A DNA stretch of 64,000 bases from Candidatus Latescibacterota bacterium (GTDB lineage: Bacteria > Latescibacterota > MWCZ01): the NCBI GenBank assembly GCA_022706085.1, contig JAKJDF010000001.1, forward strand, positions 112,394-176,393. Reading direction: 5' to 3'. The position numbers and the translations under genes were made by a program. Shown piece by piece: positions 8,383 to 17,257 of the stretch. Numbering within the stretch: the first letter of the stretch is position 1; each line of letters opens with the position of its first letter. Under the pieces are notes generated by a model that saw only the letters and a list, made by a program, of their open reading frames with translations, searched no databases and was not told the origin of the DNA.

Positions 8383-9804
8383 ATGCCATTCACACCACTG
8401 TCGGCAATCCGAAGCCCCCTGCTGAACTCCTCCGATCTTGAGCATATCGAAGAAGCCGCGTACAGAATCCTTGAGCGAGTAGGCGTAAAGGTGCAGGACG
8501 ACCTGGTCCCTGCGCTTCGCCGAAAAGGAATGTGCTTCCGCAACGGTCGTGTGGTCTTTGACCGGCACATCACCCGCACGTTTCTGGAACAGGAACGCGC
8601 AAAAGGCGGGAAAGTGAGCGGTATGGACGCGACACCCCCGTTGACGCATGAAATCACACTCGGCGTGAGCCAGTATTCCCCGCACGTTCGAGACGTAGAA
8701 ACGGGGCAAATCAGGCCGTACACAGTGGACACGCTGGTCGAAGCAGCGAAAACGGTGGACGTTCTTGCAGACCAGGGCGTGCGCGCTGGAGCTCCGGGAA
8801 CGCCCATGGACGTTCCCCCGGACTTGCAGCCGGTCTCCATCTATTACCTCAGCCTCACGTACACCCGGCACGGTTTTCAGCCGCCGGACCCTCGGTCCGT
8901 AGCGGCTTGCGAGTACGTGCTCGACATGGCGGGAACGGCCGGCCATCCCGTTACGCTCTTACCGGTCTATCTTGTCAGCCCGCTCACTCTCGCCGGGGAC
9001 TCGCTCGCCGCCGTTCTGGCCTTTGAAAAAAGGATCGCCTCCACATGGGTGGTTTCCATGCCGTCGGCGGGAGCAACTGCGCCGCAAGCGACCGGGGAAG
9101 CCTTCGCACTGGCGGCGGCGGAGGTGATCGGAAGCGCGATGATCATGCACGAACTCTGCGACCTCGACGTAGGCTGGGAGATCCAGATTTTCCCGTTCGA
9201 CATGAGAGCGCTGTCGATAGTGTTTGGCTCCCCGGAGAACCTGCTGATGCAACTGGCTTCCGCGGAAGTGGATGCATACTTCCACGGCACCCACTGGAAA
9301 CCTTCGGCTGCCAATATCCACACGATGGCAAAAACACCGGGACCGCAGGCCGCGGCGGAAAAGGCCAGCATCATGACGGCGGGTGCGCTTCTCGGCGCGC
9401 GCCATTTCGTGTGCGCGGGAACGTTGAGCCTTGATGAAATATTCAGCGCGGAACAACTCCTGCTCGACTGTGAGATCGCGGCGCACGTGAAAGCTGTTGT
9501 CCGTGGGCTTGACACATCGTGCGATCCCGATGCGTGTGTCCAGGACGTCATCGAAGGAGCGTCGCGGGGGTTCCTTGGACTGGATTCCACACTGCAACGG
9601 TACCGGGAATCGTGCTGGTATCCGCGTTTCTTCGAGCGCGGCCTTCTGGCTGCGTGGCAGGATTCCGGAAGTCGGGAACTGAACGAGCGACTCAGGGAAG
9701 AAGCACGCCGCCTCCCCTCTCGGCACACGTTCGCATTGCCGGACGAGGTGCAGAGAGACCTCGACAAAATCTACCGGCGAGCAGAAAAGCATTTCTCGGC
9801 ATGA
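8383..9804 (+). CDS. MttB-family corrinoid methyltransferase (non-pyrrolysine)
   Basis: A 473-residue protein of the trimethylamine methyltransferase (MttB) superfamily, which moves methyl groups from quaternary amines to a cobalamin-binding protein. The N-terminus (SSDLEHIEEAAYRILERVGV) matches the family's opening helix, and length and Gly/Ala-rich barrel segments agree. The reading frame has no internal amber codon, so it belongs to the large non-pyrrolysine group (MtgB type), known for glycine betaine, proline betaine or carnitine. The substrate cannot be read from sequence. The start ATG is preceded by GGAGCGGGAAG; an earlier TTG at 8365 is less likely. No corrinoid protein or reactivase is adjacent; the next gene is a Gfo/Idh oxidoreductase. 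Confidence 0.82.
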   Translation: MPFTPLSAIRSPLLNSSDLEHIEEAAYRILERVGVKVQDDLVPALRRKGMCFRNGRVVFDRHITRTFLEQERAKGGKVSGMDATPPLTHEITLGVSQYSPHVRDVETGQIRPYTVDTLVEAAKTVDVLADQGVRAGAPGTPMDVPPDLQPVSIYYLSLTYTRHGFQPPDPRSVAACEYVLDMAGTAGHPVTLLPVYLVSPLTLAGDSLAAVLAFEKRIASTWVVSMPSAGATAPQATGEAFALAAAEVIGSAMIMHELCDLDVGWEIQIFPFDMRALSIVFGSPENLLMQLASAEVDAYFHGTHWKPSAANIHTMAKTPGPQAAAEKASIMTAGALLGARHFVCAGTLSLDEIFSAEQLLLDCEIAAHVKAVVRGLDTSCDPDACVQDVIEGASRGFLGLDSTLQRYRESCWYPRFFERGLLAAWQDSGSRELNERLREEARRLPSRHTFALPDEVQRDLDKIYRRAEKHFSA

Positions 9805-9971
9805 CATGGGTCGTTCCGACCGCCAACGCGGTTCTTGAACCCTTTGACGCCAGGGGAGCTTCGAACTGGCTCCAGTGGCGCGGTTCGCCCCGGAGGTCGT
9901 ATCTTCTTCGTACCGATCGCTCGTTCCCGATTTCGGAACCACGCCACACCATGTGGAGCAAGGAGCCGTAA

Positions 9972-11027
9972 ATGTCTATCGGCATTGGAATTATCGGCAC
10001 TGGAGGCATTTCGAATTCCCATGTCCGCGGCTACCAGGCCAACTCCTCTCTGGGAAAGATCGTGGCCGTTGCGGACATCGACGGCGCGCGCGCAGAGGAA
10101 GCTGCAAGCCGGTGGGGCGTTGATTTTTACACTACCGATTACCGCGAAATTCTCGCGCGCGATGACGTGGACGTGGTCAGTGTGTGCACGTACAACCAGG
10201 CGCACCGACAACCCACAGTGGACGCTCTCGCGGCGGGCAAACACGTTCTTTGTGAAAAACCGATGGCGGCAACGCTGGATGACGCGAAGGCGATGGCGAA
10301 AGCAGCCAGGGACAGCGGGCGTATCCTGATGATCGCAATCCATTCGCGGTACAGCCCGCAGACGATTGCAGCGAAGAAAATAATCGATTCCGGCGCCTTG
10401 GGACGGGTGTACTACGGGGAAACGATAAGCACACGGCGGCGTTGGATCGGAAGCGGCTCGTTCGCCCGAAAAGAGACCGCCGGCGGCGGCGCCGTGGTTG
10501 ATATTGGAGTCTATTCCCTTGACACGGCGCTTCATCTGCTCGGACATCCCAGGCCGAAGCGCGTAAGCGGTACCACCTGTATGGCCATCACGAAAGACCC
10601 GTCCGCACAGGTGTATGGCGGGCACAGCTGGGATGTTGACCGAACCAATGTGGAGGAATTCGGGGCAGCATGGATTCGTTTTGAAAATGGCCTCTGTATC
10701 ACCTTCAAAACATCGTGGGCCATACACGGCAACAGCATGGGCCGCTCGTTTTTCCTCGGAGAAAAAGGCGGCGTAGCTCTTGGACCTCTGGAGTACTACG
10801 GCGACCAGTTCGGGATGATGGTCAATGTAATTCCGCAGGACCTGCCCCCGGAGGAAGACAGATTCGTGCTGGAGACGAGAGATTTCCTGGAATGTGTGCG
10901 CGATGGTCGGCCCTCGCCCATACCACCGGAACAGGTCGTGGTGACGAACGTGATCATGGACGCACTTTACCGTTCCGCGGCGGCAGATGAGGAGGTGGAG
11001 GTAACTCCTTGGCAGGACGTACTGTGA
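9972..11027 (+). CDS. Gfo/Idh/MocA-family oxidoreductase
   Basis: A 351-residue NAD(P)-dependent oxidoreductase. The Rossmann motif GIIGTGGIS is at residues 6-14, followed by the family's substrate-domain signature CEKPMA near 95-100 (catalytic Lys). GGGAVVDIGVYSLD near 173-186 is the conserved Gly/Asp region with the histidine position occupied by Tyr-Ser-Leu-Asp. Members oxidise or reduce sugars, inositols and similar polyols; the exact substrate is unknown. ATG at 9972 has AAGGAG 6 nt upstream. The 167-nt gap from the MttB-like gene holds only a short GGAGC/GCTCC hairpin. The stop overlaps the next gene's GTG start (GTGA). Confidence 0.87.
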   Translation: MSIGIGIIGTGGISNSHVRGYQANSSLGKIVAVADIDGARAEEAASRWGVDFYTTDYREILARDDVDVVSVCTYNQAHRQPTVDALAAGKHVLCEKPMAATLDDAKAMAKAARDSGRILMIAIHSRYSPQTIAAKKIIDSGALGRVYYGETISTRRRWIGSGSFARKETAGGGAVVDIGVYSLDTALHLLGHPRPKRVSGTTCMAITKDPSAQVYGGHSWDVDRTNVEEFGAAWIRFENGLCITFKTSWAIHGNSMGRSFFLGEKGGVALGPLEYYGDQFGMMVNVIPQDLPPEEDRFVLETRDFLECVRDGRPSPIPPEQVVVTNVIMDALYRSAAADEEVEVTPWQDVL

Positions 11028-11449
11028 AGGCGCGCGCACCTGACGCCGGAAGAGGCAGCGGGACACGGATGCATGCCGTGGCCGTTCGAACAACCGTCGC
11101 CGAGTACGATTTGCTCGATCCGCGAGCACCCGCTTCCGCGATTCAGGCATGCTTTCAGAAACCGGAGGTTTTCTGGGACCCTTCCGCGCTTGAACCGGGC
11201 GAGGTGGAGGCCATTCAACGGGCCACGATAAGGGGAGCGGCAACGCAGACAATCGACATCATTCGCGAGGACCGGGCGGTGTGGGTTACCTATTCGGTAA
11301 CAATGGATTTCGATTTCAACCCCAATGCTCTTAATTACTTCGGGGTTTCGATTGAGGAGATAATTGTTCGTGGTTGTCGAGTTTCGTTTCCGATCGACGA
11401 GAACATCGTGGATCTGGTCGAGGAAAAGACGACCACACGGGTGACGTGA
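11024..11449 (+). CDS. Conserved-looking small protein of unknown function
   Basis: About 141 residues, no recognised domain, no signal peptide or membrane segment. The N-terminal ~20 residues are Arg/Gly/Ala-rich. The rest alternates predicted strands and helices and ends in an acidic segment (ENIVDLVEEKTTTRVT). The likely start is GTG at 11024, overlapping the previous stop as GTGA with AGGAC upstream; ATG at 11069 is an alternative that would remove the basic N-terminus. It is coupled to the Gfo/Idh gene and lies 23 nt before the MurU-like gene, so it is expressed with them. It is accepted as a gene because the tight junctions leave no alternative frame. No function is assigned. Confidence 0.6.
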   Translation: MKARAPDAGRGSGTRMHAVAVRTTVAEYDLLDPRAPASAIQACFQKPEVFWDPSALEPGEVEAIQRATIRGAATQTIDIIREDRAVWVTYSVTMDFDFNPNALNYFGVSIEEIIVRGCRVSFPIDENIVDLVEEKTTTRVT

Positions 11450-11472
11450 GAAGGACGGAAAAAGGCAGTTCC

Positions 11473-12243
11473 ATGAGAGCGATGATTCTCGCCGCAGGGC
11501 TGGGAACACGGCTGTTGCCGTACACCAAGACTCTTCCAAAGCCACTCCTGCCTGTCAACGGGAAGCCTCTGATTGCGTATCCGCTCGGGCTTGTGAAAGA
11601 AGCGGGAGTGAAGGATGTAGTTGTCAACGTGTTCCATCTGGCAGACCAGATCGAAAGCGCGTTGAAACTGTGCTCTAACATGGGGCTGAACGTAAGGTTC
11701 TCCCGCGAGCAGAACCTTCTCGAGACGGGCGGCGGGTTGAGTAATGCGCAGCGTTTTCTCGGCAACGAAACATTTTTCCTTCTGAACTCCGACGTGGTGT
11801 GTGATATTGATCTCAGACATGTCCTCGAAACACACATTCGCAGCGGAGCCATCGCGACGATGGTGTTGGTGGAACGTGAGGGCCGGAGTCAGTACGCGCC
11901 TGTCGTCTGGGATCCACGGAGCAAACACGTGAAGGACTTGAGGGGAGAGCTTGGCGTTCGAACAAAACACAGCCGCTCGCTTGTTTTTGCGGGAATTCAG
12001 GTCATGGAACCTGCCGTTTTCGATTATCTGCTGAAGAGAAAGGAGTCCATAATCGACGCCTTCTACCTGCCGGCTTTGCGGGAGGGCCGCCACATACACG
12101 GGTATCTTCATTCAGGATACTGGGCGGATGCGGGAACAGTCCAGGATTACGTTCGCGTGAGGAGCGATCTCGCCGGCGTTCGTTTTTCGAATCTCAAGCC
12201 GGTACCCCTTTCCGCCCTCACGAGCCTCGACATCGAACCTTAA
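11473..12243 (+). CDS. Sugar-1-phosphate nucleotidyltransferase, MurU-like
   Basis: A 256-residue nucleotidyltransferase. The family start MILAAGLGTRLLPYTKTLPK at residues 4-23 carries the nucleotide-binding GxGTR and the catalytic Lys. LETGGGL near 78-84 and LLNSDVV near 99-105 are the sugar-binding and metal-binding elements. The pattern is closest to MurU (MurNAc-alpha-1-phosphate uridylyltransferase), whose partner kinase AmgK is encoded next here; the pairing strengthens the call. Mannose- or glucose-1-phosphate guanylyl/uridylyltransferase activity remains possible. ATG at 11473 gives the canonical N-terminus; upstream in-frame sequence overlaps the previous gene. It is separated from the kinase by 12 nt in the same frame. 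Confidence 0.75.
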   Translation: MRAMILAAGLGTRLLPYTKTLPKPLLPVNGKPLIAYPLGLVKEAGVKDVVVNVFHLADQIESALKLCSNMGLNVRFSREQNLLETGGGLSNAQRFLGNETFFLLNSDVVCDIDLRHVLETHIRSGAIATMVLVEREGRSQYAPVVWDPRSKHVKDLRGELGVRTKHSRSLVFAGIQVMEPAVFDYLLKRKESIIDAFYLPALREGRHIHGYLHSGYWADAGTVQDYVRVRSDLAGVRFSNLKPVPLSALTSLDIEP

Positions 12244-12255
12244 TACGGCCCGGAA

Positions 12256-13251
12256 TTGAGTACCGCTTCTTCACCCCGGAGACATGAGCTTTCCTCCATT
12301 CACGGTGGAGCGTCGGGAAGACGTTATTTCCGTCTGTCACTGGCCGCGGAAGCGAACGATACGGCTGTGACGTACGTCGTGATGGTCGTTCCAACTTCGG
12401 AAATTGAAACCTTCGACTCATTCTGTTCCAACGGTGATTACCTCCGCAGCCAAAGTATCCCTGCACCGGCGATTCTGGCCCGATGGCGCGGTCAGGGAAT
12501 CGCCCTTCTCGAGGACTTTGGAACCAGAACGCTCACGCAGGTTATCTCTTCGGAACACGAGAACCGTCGCGGCCTCTTGCAGGAGGCAATCGGGTTACTC
12601 GTGCGGCTTCACGAGTGCAGGCCGCATGATGCATTTCCCTGTCCTGCTTTTCAGCTGCATTTCGACGAGGAGAAGTGGCGCTTTGAATACCGTTTCCACG
12701 TCCGCGACTGGTTGATCGCGCGGCACTGGAAAGTAGAGCCGAACCGGGCCGAATCGAAGGTCCTTGACCGGGCTTTCGCATGGTTGGGGGCGCGCTTGAG
12801 CAGGGAACCCCGGGTGTTCACGCACCGCGACTACCAGTCCAGCAACCTTCTTGTGCGCGACGACGGCTCTTACGGGCTCATCGATTTTCAGGACGCAAGG
12901 CAGGGGCTGCGGCAGTACGACCTCGCGTCATTTCTTTTCGACTCGTACGTTGACCTCGACGAGACCGAGCGATGTGAATTGTCGAGCATGTACGCAAGCA
13001 TGGCCGGCCTCACAATTCCGGAAGACGAGCACCGTTATCTCGTGACGATCGCGGCCATTCAGCGCAAACTCCATGATGCAGGCGCGTTCGCGTATGCCGC
13101 TTACCACAGGGAGAAGACCGAATACCTGCGCTACCTGGCACCGGCGGTAACGCAGTCAGTGACGCTCATGGCTCAGATTCCACACCTTCGCGAAGCAAGC
13201 CGCGTATTATCTGATTACGCCGCGCGCGCCGCGGGAGGAACGTCGGCGTGA
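12256..13251 (+). CDS. Aminoglycoside-phosphotransferase-fold sugar kinase, AmgK-like
   Basis: A 331-residue APH-fold kinase. The catalytic loop FTHRDYQSSNLL lies near residues 192-203, with the metal-binding DFQDARQG near 214-221 replacing the usual DFG-type motif. This HRD-F/Y-x-S-x-N-L plus IDFQDA combination is characteristic of AmgK, the anomeric MurNAc/GlcNAc kinase of the Pseudomonas-type cell-wall recycling route. The MurU-like gene directly upstream supports this role. The start is TTG at 12256, with only a weak GGA nearby; the frame is closed by the MurU stop 12 nt upstream and has no better start. Its stop overlaps the next start (GTGA). Confidence 0.72.
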   Translation: MSTASSPRRHELSSIHGGASGRRYFRLSLAAEANDTAVTYVVMVVPTSEIETFDSFCSNGDYLRSQSIPAPAILARWRGQGIALLEDFGTRTLTQVISSEHENRRGLLQEAIGLLVRLHECRPHDAFPCPAFQLHFDEEKWRFEYRFHVRDWLIARHWKVEPNRAESKVLDRAFAWLGARLSREPRVFTHRDYQSSNLLVRDDGSYGLIDFQDARQGLRQYDLASFLFDSYVDLDETERCELSSMYASMAGLTIPEDEHRYLVTIAAIQRKLHDAGAFAYAAYHREKTEYLRYLAPAVTQSVTLMAQIPHLREASRVLSDYAARAAGGTSA

Positions 13252-14009
13252 GCGATGTATGGCTGTTTTTTGACATTGGGGATACCCTTGTCAACGAAGA
13301 CAGGCTCAGATTCCAGATTTATAAATCCCTGCAAAGAGCCATCGGTGCGGAGTCGGGGCAAGAATTTCCCTTCCAGGAGTTGCTGGCATTGCGGGAAAGG
13401 CGGCTTCTCGACGGCGAACTTGGTGTTCATTACGGCATCGCGAGGGAGCTGCTTTCGCCCGCCGGGTACGACGCCTGGGTCGAGGGTGTGGCACATTTCG
13501 TGCGAAACGCGGGGCAGTCGGAACTTCACCCGATCCCCGGCGCAGCGGGCATTCTACGGCAACTGTCCGGGTACTCGCTCGGGATCATCGCGGACCAACC
13601 AGCTCATCTCCCCAATCAGTTCCCCACCTGGGGGTTCGATGGAGTCTTTTCCATTGTCGCTCTAGACTCGTTGACTGGATTTCACAAACCGGACACACGT
13701 CTGTTTGAGTGGGCACTCAGCAGGGCAAACTGCAACGCAGCAAACGCTGTTATGGTGGGTAATCGCCTTGACGCGGACGTCATTCCCGCAAAAAGATCGG
13801 GCATGAGGGCAATCCTTTGCGAAATTGAGCTTTGGGCGAAAGGGTGGTATCCGCCGGGCGGCGATGAGTTACTTTATTTGCAATCCCTCGCGCGCGTTCC
13901 GAACTGGCGGAACAACGCAACAGAACTCAGCGCTGGGGACCCTCCCGACGGTGTGATCACCCGGCTGAGCGAACTACCCGGTGTGGTGGAAGAACTCCTC
14001 GCAGAATGA
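13248..14009 (+). CDS. HAD-superfamily hydrolase
   Basis: A 253-residue HAD hydrolase. Motif I is FFDIGDTL near residues 7-14, giving the nucleophile Asp, but the +2 acid position is Gly in DIGDT, as in several HAD branches. A Lys-Pro-Asp motif (HKPDTRLFEWAL) lies near 144-155 and the acidic motif GNRLDADVIPAK near 168-179. The substrate is unknown. The GTG start overlaps the AmgK-like stop and has GGGAGGAA upstream. Position after murU-amgK-like genes recalls the Pseudomonas MupP phosphatase (also HAD), but the altered motif I makes that link uncertain. The stop overlaps the following gene (ATGA). Confidence 0.8.
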   Translation: MSDVWLFFDIGDTLVNEDRLRFQIYKSLQRAIGAESGQEFPFQELLALRERRLLDGELGVHYGIARELLSPAGYDAWVEGVAHFVRNAGQSELHPIPGAAGILRQLSGYSLGIIADQPAHLPNQFPTWGFDGVFSIVALDSLTGFHKPDTRLFEWALSRANCNAANAVMVGNRLDADVIPAKRSGMRAILCEIELWAKGWYPPGGDELLYLQSLARVPNWRNNATELSAGDPPDGVITRLSELPGVVEELLAE

Positions 14010-14722
14010 AGGAACAGGGAAGAATGGAAGAGGAACCTGAAGCGCGCTTGGAATTCCTTCAGCGGGTCTGCGAAGCTGCCGCGAGGGGATTACCTGAAAG
14101 GCCAACATCCGGCTCTTTGAGAATCACCACGGAAGTGGGTAGAAGCGTCCGCGACGGAAAGCTGGCGGATATGTTCATCGAAAATGCCCGTGCCGCAGGA
14201 ATCGACGCGCAGATCGTCCCGACGCGCACGGCGGTAGCAGATGCGGTGAATGAAATAGCAAGAACATACTCCATACGAACGCTTCATGCCTGGAATGATG
14301 GAACCGTGGACCGGTATAGTCTCGGTACCCTCGCGGAAATGTCGGGGCTGGAAATCCAGCGGTGGAACCCCGAACAACCGGAGGAGTCACGGAAAGCCGC
14401 CGCATTTGGAATGCAATGCGGGCTGACCTCAGCAGACTACGCGATTGCGGAAACCGGCTCCCTTGTGCTCACGACCAGCCGCGAGAAAGGGAGGTCGGTC
14501 AGTCTGCTGGGCGATGTTCACATCGCGATTGTCGAGGCGGACAGATTGATACCTGATCTCTATGACCTGCCGCAACGGCTTCTGAAAGATCACCCTGCCC
14601 TGTTGCCATCCAACGTGACAGTAATCTCGGGACCTTCCAAGACCGCAGACATCGAGCTTCAGATGGTTGTAGGAGTGCACGGTCCGCGGCACGTGTTCGC
14701 AATCCTCGTTCAGGGTGATTGA
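14006..14722 (+). CDS. LUD-domain protein (LutC-like)
   Basis: A 238-residue LUD-domain protein, the fold of LutC in lactate utilisation. The family C-terminal signature GPSKTADIELQMVVGVHGP is near residues 208-226, and ADYAIAETGSLVL lies near 144-156. LutA and LutB (iron-sulfur subunits) are not in the window, so this is an orphan LutC and its role is unclear; it may act on another 2-hydroxyacid or serve in redox control. It starts inside the previous stop (ATGA), so it is translationally coupled to the HAD gene. Confidence 0.85.
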   Translation: MKEQGRMEEEPEARLEFLQRVCEAAARGLPERPTSGSLRITTEVGRSVRDGKLADMFIENARAAGIDAQIVPTRTAVADAVNEIARTYSIRTLHAWNDGTVDRYSLGTLAEMSGLEIQRWNPEQPEESRKAAAFGMQCGLTSADYAIAETGSLVLTTSREKGRSVSLLGDVHIAIVEADRLIPDLYDLPQRLLKDHPALLPSNVTVISGPSKTADIELQMVVGVHGPRHVFAILVQGD

Positions 14723-14884
14723 CGAGTGCATCCGCCGCCTGTGCAGGCGCGCGAAGCCGGTTGTGGCTGGGATTCAGGACAGCCCCCCTCGGTGCGGGCT
14801 GCATATTGTTTTCTCTCTCCACGCATGTTGTGTCGGGCGCGAGGGGAGTCTTGGTATCCAGCGCGTGACACCACGAGAGGCTTG

Positions 14885-16288
14885 ATGGAGAAGACCGATC
14901 CCCTCGTGGGAGCAATTGGCGCCGTTCGTGAACGGCACACAATTCACAACCTCCGGCACATCCTCGAAATCATTGCCCGAGTGGAACGCGGCGACTCCAC
15001 TCTCGAAAAAATCACTCAGTCGTATTTTCGTTCACACCCGAAGCTGGGCAGTTCTGATCGGGCACTGATTGGTGACGTCGTCATCGCTACGTACCGTTGG
15101 AAAAAGAGACTGCACAATGCTCTGTTGCAGACACTTGCACAGGAACGCCCAACAGGATTGCCGGCGGAAGAAACCGACAGGCTGATTCCCGGGGGCGCGC
15201 TGATTATGTCGGGGTATGATGCCGGCGTGGTGACCTCCGCCTATCACCGTGTTTTCCCTTCACTCGGTTTTCCTCCCCGGTTCTGGGAACAGTTCGTCTC
15301 CGGCGTTCTCTCGTTGAATCCCTGGGAAAGCGCGGACCCGGACCAGTTGGCTGTTCGGGCTTCCCTGCCGGATTGGGTAACAAGGAGACTCACGCAGGAT
15401 TATGGTTTCGAGCGGGCGAGGTCTCTTGCGATCGCGCTTCAGACGGAGGCTCCTATAGCATTGCGTAACAATGATTTACGGCAAGATAGAGACAGGTTGA
15501 TCGCGGAATTCCTCTCCGCGGGAGTCGCCGTTGTACCTACCATGTTCAGCCCCTGGGGTATCCGGCTTTCAGAGAGAAGGGAAGTGCGGCGCCTCCCGGG
15601 GTTCGATTCGGGCGCCTTTGACATTCAGGACGAAGGCAGCCAGCTGGTCGCACTTGCCACAGGCGCGGCTTCAGGGATGGTGGTAGTGGATGCGTGCGCG
15701 GGTGCTGGAGGGAAATCCCTTGCGTTGGGAGCGATGATGCAGAACAAAGGCAGGATCGTAGCATTTGATCCCAACGAGGCGAAACTGGAAGAGCTGAGAG
15801 TGAGAGCTGCACGTGCCGGGGTGAGGAACGTACGGATTCAAAGGGTTTCGGCAGATCCTGAGGACGTGCCGCACGATGGGGTGTTCCGGCGCCTTGTCGG
15901 GCACGCCGATGTGGTTCTTGTGGATGCTCCGTGTTCCGGGAGCGGAACCGCGAGGAGGAACCCGGACATTTGGGGGCGAATCACTCCGAAAGGAGTTACG
16001 CGGTACGCGCGAATGCAACGCAGACTCCTGGAAACATACTCACGTCTTGTTCGTCCCCGCGGTCGTCTGGCGTATGCGACGTGCAGCCTTTTCCAGGAGG
16101 AGAACCGGGAAGTAGCAGAGGGCTGGCTTCGGGATGCACAGGACTTCATCTCCATACCCGTGGACCAAAATATCCCTGGGGGGATTGCTGCGTCTGTCTG
16201 TGAGGGAGCATACCTGAACGTGTTCCCCGACATCCATGGCACGGACGGATTCTTCGTGGCGGTGTTCGAGAGAAAAGCGGGGCCGTAA
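14885..16288 (+). CDS. RsmB/NSUN-type rRNA (cytosine-C5) methyltransferase
   Basis: A 467-residue RNA m5C methyltransferase. An N-terminal NusB-like helical region covers about residues 20-150. The SAM-binding motif VVDACAGAGGKSL is near 267-279. The two active-site cysteines of this family are seen in DAPCSGSG near 346-353 and ATCSLFQEEN near 397-406. This resembles RsmB, which methylates C967 of 16S rRNA, although the exact target cannot be fixed. ATG at 14885 follows GAGAGG by 5 nt; the frame is open further upstream, but that stretch has no family resemblance. The 162-nt gap after the LUD gene suggests a separate or weakly coupled transcript. The stop overlaps the next start by one base. 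Confidence 0.85.
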   Translation: MEKTDPLVGAIGAVRERHTIHNLRHILEIIARVERGDSTLEKITQSYFRSHPKLGSSDRALIGDVVIATYRWKKRLHNALLQTLAQERPTGLPAEETDRLIPGGALIMSGYDAGVVTSAYHRVFPSLGFPPRFWEQFVSGVLSLNPWESADPDQLAVRASLPDWVTRRLTQDYGFERARSLAIALQTEAPIALRNNDLRQDRDRLIAEFLSAGVAVVPTMFSPWGIRLSERREVRRLPGFDSGAFDIQDEGSQLVALATGAASGMVVVDACAGAGGKSLALGAMMQNKGRIVAFDPNEAKLEELRVRAARAGVRNVRIQRVSADPEDVPHDGVFRRLVGHADVVLVDAPCSGSGTARRNPDIWGRITPKGVTRYARMQRRLLETYSRLVRPRGRLAYATCSLFQEENREVAEGWLRDAQDFISIPVDQNIPGGIAASVCEGAYLNVFPDIHGTDGFFVAVFERKAGP

Positions 16289-16893
16289 TGGATAGCGAGA
16301 ATTCCTCGCACTTTTCCCTTCGGCAGGAAATTCTGCGCAAACTAATCCACCTGATGGGTCTGGTTCTGCCGATCGGGTATTCGCAGGTCGGCAGGAGCCG
16401 CGGTCTGCCTCTGCTTTTTCTTGCCGCTGTGCTGGTCGTCGCCGCGGACGTGTTGAGGCTGTACTGGCCATTCGCAGGTCGCGTTTACCGTCGCCTGTTC
16501 GGCGCTCTGACTCGTTTCCGCGAAAACTCGGGAATGACGGGAGCAAGTTACATGATGGTCGGGCAGGCACTCACTGCCGCAATGTTCCCGGTTCCGGTAG
16601 CGATTGTCGCCATGACATTCGGGGCAGTCGGTGACAGCGCCGCGGCGATCGCGGGCAGACTCTGCGGTAAGCACCTGTGGCTCCCCGGAAAATCGATTGA
16701 AGGGTCCCTTGCGTGTCTGGTTGCGTGTTTCGTCGCGGGTGCAGCATGGGCAGAAGTACCGCTTGCGTGCGTCTGCGCCGGTGCAGTTGTCGCGACGATG
16801 GCGGAGGCACTTTCCCTTCGCGTGAATGACAATGCGATCATTCCGGTATCATCCGGCGCAACAATGGCGGGTCTGATGTTTCTCTTTTCGTGA
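16288..16893 (+). CDS. Dolichol/phytol-kinase-type membrane lipid kinase
   Basis: A 201-residue polytopic membrane protein of the SEC59/phytol kinase/CDP-diglyceride-synthase-like family. After REILRKLIHLMG (the family's membrane entry motif, residues 12-23) there are about six hydrophobic segments. The CTP-binding signature GDSAAAIAGRLCGKH and GKSIEGSLA lies near residues 114-142. Family members use CTP to phosphorylate polyprenols or related lipids. The bacterial substrate is not known; undecaprenol or diacylglycerol are candidates by analogy. The ATG overlaps the RsmB-like stop (TAATG), showing coupling. Confidence 0.75.
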   Translation: MDSENSSHFSLRQEILRKLIHLMGLVLPIGYSQVGRSRGLPLLFLAAVLVVAADVLRLYWPFAGRVYRRLFGALTRFRENSGMTGASYMMVGQALTAAMFPVPVAIVAMTFGAVGDSAAAIAGRLCGKHLWLPGKSIEGSLACLVACFVAGAAWAEVPLACVCAGAVVATMAEALSLRVNDNAIIPVSSGATMAGLMFLFS

Positions 16894-17257
16894 CCTCACG
16901 AATCCTCGCCGGCACCGTAACGACGCTGCTTCACCTGATCTTCAGCTCCCGAAGAGGACCCCGTGCGATTTGCGCGGATGGTTCCGGTCTTGTTCGATTA
17001 GCGGGGGAAGCTCAACGAATCCCGACCCGAGAGCAGCGCTCTCACACAATGGCCGTTTCCGGGCAACGTGCAAGTGGCGGGAAGGCGGCTGCGGCGAACA
17101 CGGATCCTTTCCGATACAACCAACACGCTACACCACCTGTCTCGTTGCCCGTTTGAACGCGTCGCCTGACGAATCCGGACCGGGGCCGACTCGGTTCCGA
17201 TCGGACACCGGCAACCGCGGGACTGCGGTCTAGATGGTCCCTCAAAGCGGGCACAGT
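16894..17257. other. Intergenic region without a convincing gene
   Basis: Part of a 523-nt gap between the lipid kinase and the CorA-like gene. I found no gene, tRNA, tmRNA, RNase P or SRP RNA signature on either strand. The last 100 nt are rich in short self-complementary words (TCCGATCGGA at 17197-17206; ACCGC/GCGGT; GGACTG/CAGTCC), so the end probably belongs to a transcribed, folded leader or small RNA ending at the terminator that follows. Confidence 0.5.

Noticed and set aside
8383-9804. Pyrrolysine-containing MttB
   Set aside because: The frame is continuous without an internal TAG, so pyrrolysine is not used.
13248-14009. Calling the HAD gene MupP
   Set aside because: Motif I is DIGDT rather than DxDGT, and no MurNAc-6-phosphate-specific feature is visible; only the neighbourhood suggests it.
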